From Nitrososphaeraceae archaeon (lineage in GTDB: Archaea; Thermoproteota; Nitrososphaeria; Nitrososphaerales; Nitrososphaeraceae), in the NCBI GenBank assembly GCA_025449515.1, contig JANWJI010000025.1, forward strand, positions 1 to 9,339: a stretch of 9,339 bases of DNA. Reading direction: 5' to 3'. Of this stretch, positions 5,984 through 9,339 are shown one piece after another; positions within the stretch are counted from its first letter, which is position 1, and every line of letters starts with the position of its first letter. The position numbers were made by a program, and so were the translations under genes. The notes below the pieces were generated by a model. The model had not been told where the DNA came from, searched no databases, and saw only the letters and a program-made list of their open reading frames with translations.

Positions 5984-6788
5984 TTAATTTCTTATCTATT
6001 ACTGCCTGGAATGAAGGAAAAGGATATGCTCCGAGTAATGTCTCTCTACTTGAACCGTCTTTCTTTTCTATTACAAAACTAGGCGTGCCCTGAAATCCTG
6101 AAGATAAAGCTAGAGTATTATCCTTATCTACAAATGATTTGTATTTACTGCTATCCAGGCATGAGTTAAACTTTTGAATGTTCAAGCCAGGTATTTGTGA
6201 TGCAAACTTTTTCGTATTGCTTAAATTAGCCCAGCCAGAGTTTTCCTCTCCTTGATTTTTATAGAGGAGCTGATAAAAATTCCAAAATTTACCCTGGTCA
6301 TTAGCGCATTGCGCTGCCATAGCGGCAGTGATTGAATCTGACCCATGAGTGACAAAATTTTTGAAAATCATATTTGCTTTACCTGTCTGAATATAAGTTG
6401 CATTAATCTTTGGTTCAGTTTCTTTAGCAAATCTATCACAGAATTTACATTGAAAGTCACCAAATTCCACTATTGTAATTGGCGCTGCTGGATTTCCTTG
6501 CAATGGAGAACCCGATTGAATTAAACTGTGTGGTGTTAAATTAATGGCGACTTCTTTTTCTGATTGTTTAGTCACTTGCTTGCTTTCTTCAGGACTGACT
6601 CGAGAAAAACCGTTTTGGACATTGCCAGTTCCATTCTCCTCATGTGCTCTTTCTTCGGCCGTTTCAGCAGCCTTTGCTACATGAATTATTGATTCAAGAG
6701 GATATGATGATGATTGCATGTGGAGTAATGCTAAAGACAATAGTGTTAATGCTAGTGAGACATTCAAAAATTCTATCTTATTTTTCAT
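5976..6788 (-). CDS. Secreted or membrane-anchored DsbA-like thiol-disulfide oxidoreductase
   Basis: A 270-residue thioredoxin-fold protein of the DsbA_4/DsbG-like group. The N-terminus has a basic start and hydrophobic segment (about 6-24), with a possible cleavage near AKAAE (38-42); otherwise it is a membrane anchor. A charged, low-complexity linker runs to about 85. The thioredoxin domain begins at ITIVEFGDFQCKFC, with active-site CKFC at 114-117, KNFVTHGSDS (143-152), an AAQCANDQGKFWNFY helix (158-172) and the cis-proline loop GTPSFVI with P236. C161 and C210 probably form the second disulfide seen in such proteins. It acts outside the cytoplasm, making or rearranging disulfides. Its TATA-like box puts the transcript start almost at the ATG, so it is probably leaderless. 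The membrane CASC protein is next in the same transcript. Confidence 0.92.
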   Translation of the reverse strand: MKNKIEFLNVSLALTLLSLALLHMQSSSYPLESIIHVAKAAETAEERAHEENGTGNVQNGFSRVSPEESKQVTKQSEKEVAINLTPHSLIQSGSPLQGNPAAPITIVEFGDFQCKFCDRFAKETEPKINATYIQTGKANMIFKNFVTHGSDSITAAMAAQCANDQGKFWNFYQLLYKNQGEENSGWANLSNTKKFASQIPGLNIQKFNSCLDSSKYKSFVDKDNTLALSSGFQGTPSFVIEKKDGSSRETLLGAYPFPSFQAVIDKKLNE

Positions 6789-6810
6789 GTAGACATAGTT
6801 AATAATCTGG

Positions 6811-6818
6811 ATTATAAT
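6811..6818 (-). promoter_or_regulatory. TATA-like box of the dsbA-like gene
   Basis: On the minus strand TTATAAT is centred about 26 bases before the ATG at 6788, which predicts a leaderless transcript. The inverted repeat at 6828-6861 begins about 10 bases further upstream. Confidence 0.45.
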
Positions 6819-6827
6819 AATACTATA

Positions 6828-6861
6828 ATAACTAAGTTACAACTACTTGTAACTTAGTTAT
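6828..6861. repeat. Perfect 15-bp inverted repeat with 4-base spacer, probable operator
   Basis: The left arm ATAACTAAGTTACAA (6828-6842), spacer CTAC and right arm TTGTAACTTAGTTAT (6847-6861) match perfectly. It lies between two divergent genes and between their two TATA boxes (6811-6818 minus, 6868-6877 plus). A terminator is unlikely because no gene ends here. A binding site for a dimeric regulator acting on both genes is the best reading; which regulator is unknown. Confidence 0.7.
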
Positions 6862-6867
6862 ATGCCA

Positions 6868-6877
6868 CTTTATATAA
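6868..6877 (+). promoter_or_regulatory. TATA box of the two-TM protein gene
   Basis: CTTTATATAA is close to the archaeal TATA consensus and lies about 42 bases before the ATG at 6914. It predicts a leader of roughly 15 bases. It begins 6 bases past the 15-bp inverted repeat. Confidence 0.6.
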
Positions 6878-6913
6878 TCAAAAAGCCACATATTCTTTAG
6901 ATATTTACACATT

Positions 6914-7771
6914 ATGAGAGAGACAGACAAATTTAGTGATTATGATTTATCATCCTCTACAATTTTGACTACTAGATTTGGCTATGAATCAACCAGATTA
7001 ATTCACTTGGCACAAAAAAATCTTTACGTTGTTATTGGACTAATTGCAGCCCTTGTGGTGCTTTCAATATTAAATATACTTGGAGCGTTAGATTATCTTT
7101 CTACATCAAGCGAACAGGTAGACAAAATTGTTGATCTTATATTATTAGTCGTTTTAATTGTAGTGTTGATACCGCTAGTTCTACTTTTACTAAGGTCAAG
7201 AAATGTCCTTGATAGGTGGACTGATATGTTTGAAAGGAATACTATAATGGCTACAATGAGTATTACCATGACAGCGAGAACCAAAGAAGAAGCAATCCTT
7301 GGATTGTCACAATCAATACAAGAGATTAGCAAACCGTTGCAAGAATATTTAGACTCAAGAAAAACAAGTTTGAATGAATTTCTCGATGTATCTATACACA
7401 GTAACAACAATTTGATATTTGATGTCCTATTAGATTCGGATCACGTATTGAATGACGGCAGCAGTAATGCTAGTAACAATCTTAAGAATGTTCTAAAGGA
7501 ATACGGAGCCATAATAATCAAGATCGTTGATGGCGATATAGATGGAAACCTCGTAAGATTATTTATAGACTCGCTCATAAAATATAATTCTGTTACAAAA
7601 CATCCAATTGGCATGGGATTAGTAATAGGAGATAGTTTAACAGATGATGCCAGAGAGTATGCAAACAAGATCTCTTTTCATAGAAAAAGAGGAATAGATC
7701 AGCTTATACTAGTAGCTAAACCATCATCTTCTGCTGCCTCTGAACCACCACAACACGCATCAGTCACTTAG
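6914..7771 (+). CDS. Two-TM membrane protein with unassigned cytoplasmic domain
   Basis: A 285-residue protein I cannot assign to a named family. After a polar N-terminus it has two membrane helices (about 37-57 and 73-94) with a short loop, so both ends should be cytoplasmic. A helical linker follows (about 98-158, including TARTKEEAILGLSQSIQEISKP). The mixed alpha/beta C-terminal domain contains NLIFDVLLDSD (166-176), YGAIIIKIVDGDIDGNLV (197-214), GMGLVIGDSLTDDAREYA (233-250) and GIDQLILVAKP (260-270). The order of strands, the Asp at 170, the Lys at 203 and the final helix-strand pair faintly recall Mrr-like PD-(D/E)xK folds, but a full catalytic set is not evident. The tail (271-285) is low complexity. 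It diverges from the dsbA-like gene across the 15-bp inverted repeat and ends on the stop codon of the convergent regulator gene. Confidence 0.82.
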   Translation: MRETDKFSDYDLSSSTILTTRFGYESTRLIHLAQKNLYVVIGLIAALVVLSILNILGALDYLSTSSEQVDKIVDLILLVVLIVVLIPLVLLLLRSRNVLDRWTDMFERNTIMATMSITMTARTKEEAILGLSQSIQEISKPLQEYLDSRKTSLNEFLDVSIHSNNNLIFDVLLDSDHVLNDGSSNASNNLKNVLKEYGAIIIKIVDGDIDGNLVRLFIDSLIKYNSVTKHPIGMGLVIGDSLTDDAREYANKISFHRKRGIDQLILVAKPSSSAASEPPQHASVT

Positions 7772-8208
7772 CCTACCTTCTTACTTGCCACGTCATCATC
7801 GTCATAACTACTGTTGCCATCTTTTTTGAATTCACTGTTGGTAGAAGATGTTGTAGTATCAATAGCAACGGTAGTAATATTTGTGCTTCTTGCAAAGTCT
7901 AGGAATTCCTTAATCCATCTCTCATAAGCATCTATACCATTTTGAGTTATCCTATAGAATGTCAGATTGGAAGAGGTATTTACTGATGTAATGTATCCAT
8001 TCTTCTCAAGTGATTCTATCATGGCGTTAACTCTATCTGGCCTCTGTTGCTTGATACCAGGAGTATTTGTCACGATATTGTATTTACTTACAGGTATTTT
8101 TCGGGTATTTGTATAAAGATATTCGAGAATTGAAAGCATAGTATATTCTGAGGAGAAACGGTTTTTCTTTTTCTGCTTCTCATTCTCCTTTCCTCCCCTT
8201 GAAGGCAT
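7768..8208 (-). CDS. Winged-helix DNA-binding protein, archaeal PadR/ArsR-like
   Basis: A 146-residue probable transcription regulator. A basic N-terminus (KENEKQKKKNR, 7-17) leads into helix 1 (SEYTMLSILEYLYTN, 20-34). A helix-turn-helix follows, running to DRVNAMIESLEKNGYI (58-73), then a beta wing ending FYRITQNGIDAYERW (84-98) and a long helix to about 108 that could serve dimerisation. This is the layout of small archaeal winged-helix proteins common in Nitrososphaeria. The tail (109-146) is Ser/Thr/Asp-rich, including DDDD at 136-139, and probably disordered. No cysteine is present, so thiol sensing is unlikely. Its stop overlaps the stop of the convergent two-TM gene, and it is a candidate to bind the nearby 15-bp inverted repeat, which is unproven. 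Confidence 0.82.
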   Translation of the reverse strand: MPSRGGKENEKQKKKNRFSSEYTMLSILEYLYTNTRKIPVSKYNIVTNTPGIKQQRPDRVNAMIESLEKNGYITSVNTSSNLTFYRITQNGIDAYERWIKEFLDFARSTNITTVAIDTTTSSTNSEFKKDGNSSYDDDDVASKKVG

Positions 8209-8254
8209 GATTTTGTAATTCCCTGATTAAGCAAATTATGTTAAACTTCGAGGA

Positions 8255-8262
8255 TATATAAA
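8255..8262 (-). promoter_or_regulatory. TATA box of the winged-helix gene
   Basis: On the minus strand TTTATATA lies about 50 bases before the ATG at 8208, predicting a leader of roughly 24 bases. The insertion sequence ends some 58 bases further upstream, so the core promoter is intact, but any upstream activator sites may have been displaced. Confidence 0.55.
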
Positions 8263-8319
8263 CAAGTTGTCATTAATCTAATAATTATTCAAAATATGTT
8301 CCTATAAAGCAGTTTGTAG

Positions 8320-8339
8320 TATCCTGAAATTATTAACGC
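8320..8339 (+). repeat. Left terminal inverted repeat of the insertion sequence
   Basis: TATCCTGAAATTATTAACGC matches the reverse complement of 9310-9329 at 19 of 20 positions, differing only at the sixth base. Identity ends abruptly on both sides. Confidence 0.88.
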
Positions 8340-8368
8340 TTCGTCTCATGTTTCTTTTTCTCATTCAA

Positions 8369-9295
8369 TCACCTTAAATTGTTAACCACAAAGGATAATC
8401 GCCTTCTTCTATCTATCTTCCTGTAGAATGCTTGTATCGGTGTTTCTAATTCATTCCAGTTCAGTGACATGTGAGGTCTTTTGGTATTATACCATGTTAC
8501 AAACTCGTCAATAGAATCAAAACGTTCTACCTTTAACTGAAATGTCTCGTAGAATCTTTCTATCTTGCCATTAGTTTGAGGATGATGTACTCTTCCAAGT
8601 ATATGGTTAATCTTTCTATCGGCCAGATATTGTTGGAATTTGCTAATTCCAACTGCTTTTATGTTACCAAAGTTTGCATAGAACTGACTACCGTAATCTG
8701 TGAGTATCTCTAGCGGTTTACCGTATCTAGCAATACAATCATCCAGCACATGTATTGCATTCCCTGTTGTAGCTTCATCAAAAATACCATATCCAGCTAT
8801 AAAGCGGGATGCATCATCCAGATAGGCTATCAGCCATTTGCCATTCCATCGATCGCTTTCATTTTCAATCAGATACCAATCAGTATGCCATAAACTCATG
8901 CTGTGCTTCCTTTCGTATTTGACCCACTTTCTTCTCCTTTGTTTGCTGGTATCGTTTGAGGCAAGCTGATGGTTCTTCAATATTTTGTGTATTCTATTGT
9001 GAGGAATCTTAATACCATGTCTTTTATCAAGTATGGTTTCTAATACTACTGCACTGCAGGGATATTCTTTGTACGTTCCAATGACAGCAGATATTTCTTC
9101 ACTGGTGATAAGCCTAGATGGTCTTCCAGGCCTTCTAAGTAGCGGTACTGTACTTGCAATCTTGTAATGGCACCAGATCTGTCTAATCCTAGATTCGCTA
9201 ACATTTTGCAATAATGCAATGTCATTGGTACTAAGAATCTCTTTCTTTTTCTCTCTTACGATCCACCTTATCTTTCTGTCTGTGAGTTTAACCAC
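8369..9295 (-). CDS. IS481-like DDE transposase (rve integrase core)
   Basis: A 308-residue transposase, full length. The N-terminus holds two helix-turn-helix regions (about 20-45 and 62-110) separated by RRPGRPSRL. The integrase core starts with HTDWY (D139), continues through YLDDASRFIAGYG (158-170) and LTDYGSQFY (D200), and reaches HHPQTNGKIERFYETF with catalytic E246. WYNTKRPHMSLNW at 268-280 is the usual end signature of IS481 and IS3-like transposases. The second Asp and the Glu are 45 residues apart rather than about 35, because of an insertion around 206-219 (NFGNIKAVGISKF). All three catalytic residues are present. The start is GTG at 9293-9295; the overlapping ATG at 9295-9297 is in another frame. 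It was probably mobile recently. Confidence 0.93.
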   Translation of the reverse strand: MVKLTDRKIRWIVREKKKEILSTNDIALLQNVSESRIRQIWCHYKIASTVPLLRRPGRPSRLITSEEISAVIGTYKEYPCSAVVLETILDKRHGIKIPHNRIHKILKNHQLASNDTSKQRRRKWVKYERKHSMSLWHTDWYLIENESDRWNGKWLIAYLDDASRFIAGYGIFDEATTGNAIHVLDDCIARYGKPLEILTDYGSQFYANFGNIKAVGISKFQQYLADRKINHILGRVHHPQTNGKIERFYETFQLKVERFDSIDEFVTWYNTKRPHMSLNWNELETPIQAFYRKIDRRRRLSFVVNNLR

Positions 9296-9309
9296 ATAAC
9301 AACTGCTTT

Positions 9310-9329
9310 GCGTTAATAATTTCGGGATA
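9310..9329 (-). repeat. Right terminal inverted repeat of the insertion sequence
   Basis: On the minus strand this reads TATCCCGAAATTATTAACGC, pairing with 8320-8339. AAATTATTAA within it lies about 25 bases before the transposase GTG and may act as its TATA box, so promoter and terminus would overlap. Confidence 0.88.
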
Positions 9330-9339
9330 GGAGATCCTA

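Larger units (their letters stand above)
8320..9329. mobile_element. Complete insertion sequence, IS481-like, about 1010 bp
   Basis: The element is bounded by 20-bp inverted repeats with one mismatch and holds one transposase gene covering almost all of it. It appears intact. No clear target-site duplication is visible: the left flank ends TTTGTAG and the right flank begins GGAGATC. Possible reasons are an old insertion, recombination between copies, or a boundary a few bases off. It sits upstream of the winged-helix gene, with its transposase reading towards that gene, so read-through is possible. Confidence 0.85.

Noticed and set aside
6828..6861. The inverted repeat read as a transcription terminator.
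   Set aside because: It lies between two gene starts, not after a gene end, and no T run follows either arm. Archaeal termination does not generally depend on hairpins.
2068..9336. GGGATAGGAGATC occurs at 9324-9336 (plus) and at 2068-2080 (minus), suggesting a shared IS end or site.
   Set aside because: A 13-base match between two places is expected about once by chance in a window this size. One copy is the permease ribosome-binding region, and no inverted-repeat sequence accompanies it.

Overview
The window looks like chromosomal DNA of an ammonia-oxidising archaeon (class Nitrososphaeria, formerly Thaumarchaeota), probably a soil or biofilm type near Nitrososphaera/Nitrosocosmicus. The reasons are AT-rich sequence, archaeal TATA boxes 25-30 bp ahead of several starts, apparently leaderless genes beside genes with Shine-Dalgarno sequences, TTG and GTG starts, and the protein families present. 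The genus is an inference.

Layout: (1) 1-449, minus strand, decayed NmrA/SDR-type NAD(P)-binding gene with four in-frame stops, running off the left edge. (2) 652-2064, minus, orphan MacB/FtsX-type ABC permease. (3) 2065-2454, no convincing gene. (4) 2455-4978, arsenic module: an HxlR-type regulator (minus) divergent from arsM (arsenite methyltransferase), arsC (thioredoxin-type arsenate reductase) and an aquaporin (plus). (5) 5179-5307, a 42-residue protein with eight cysteines. (6) 5369-6788, minus, a secreted DsbA-like oxidoreductase overlapping a membrane protein with a CASC motif. (7) 6914-7771, plus, two-TM protein with an unassigned cytoplasmic domain, stop-to-stop with a winged-helix regulator (7768-8208, minus). 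(8) 8320-9329, an apparently intact insertion sequence with an IS481-like transposase and 20-bp terminal inverted repeats.

How it may work together: ArsC reduces arsenate to arsenite, which either leaves through the aquaporin or is methylated by ArsM. No ArsB, Acr3 or ArsA pump lies in the window. The regulator carries three cysteines and sits across a 69-bp promoter region in which two 8-bp direct repeats, 22 bp apart, flank a TATA box usable in both directions. The DsbA/CASC pair and the two-TM gene diverge from a second control region with a perfect 15-bp inverted repeat between two TATA boxes. The most notable items are the pump-free arsenic module with its non-ArsR regulator, the unlisted Cys-rich mini-gene, the DsbA/CASC pair and the 15-bp inverted repeat.
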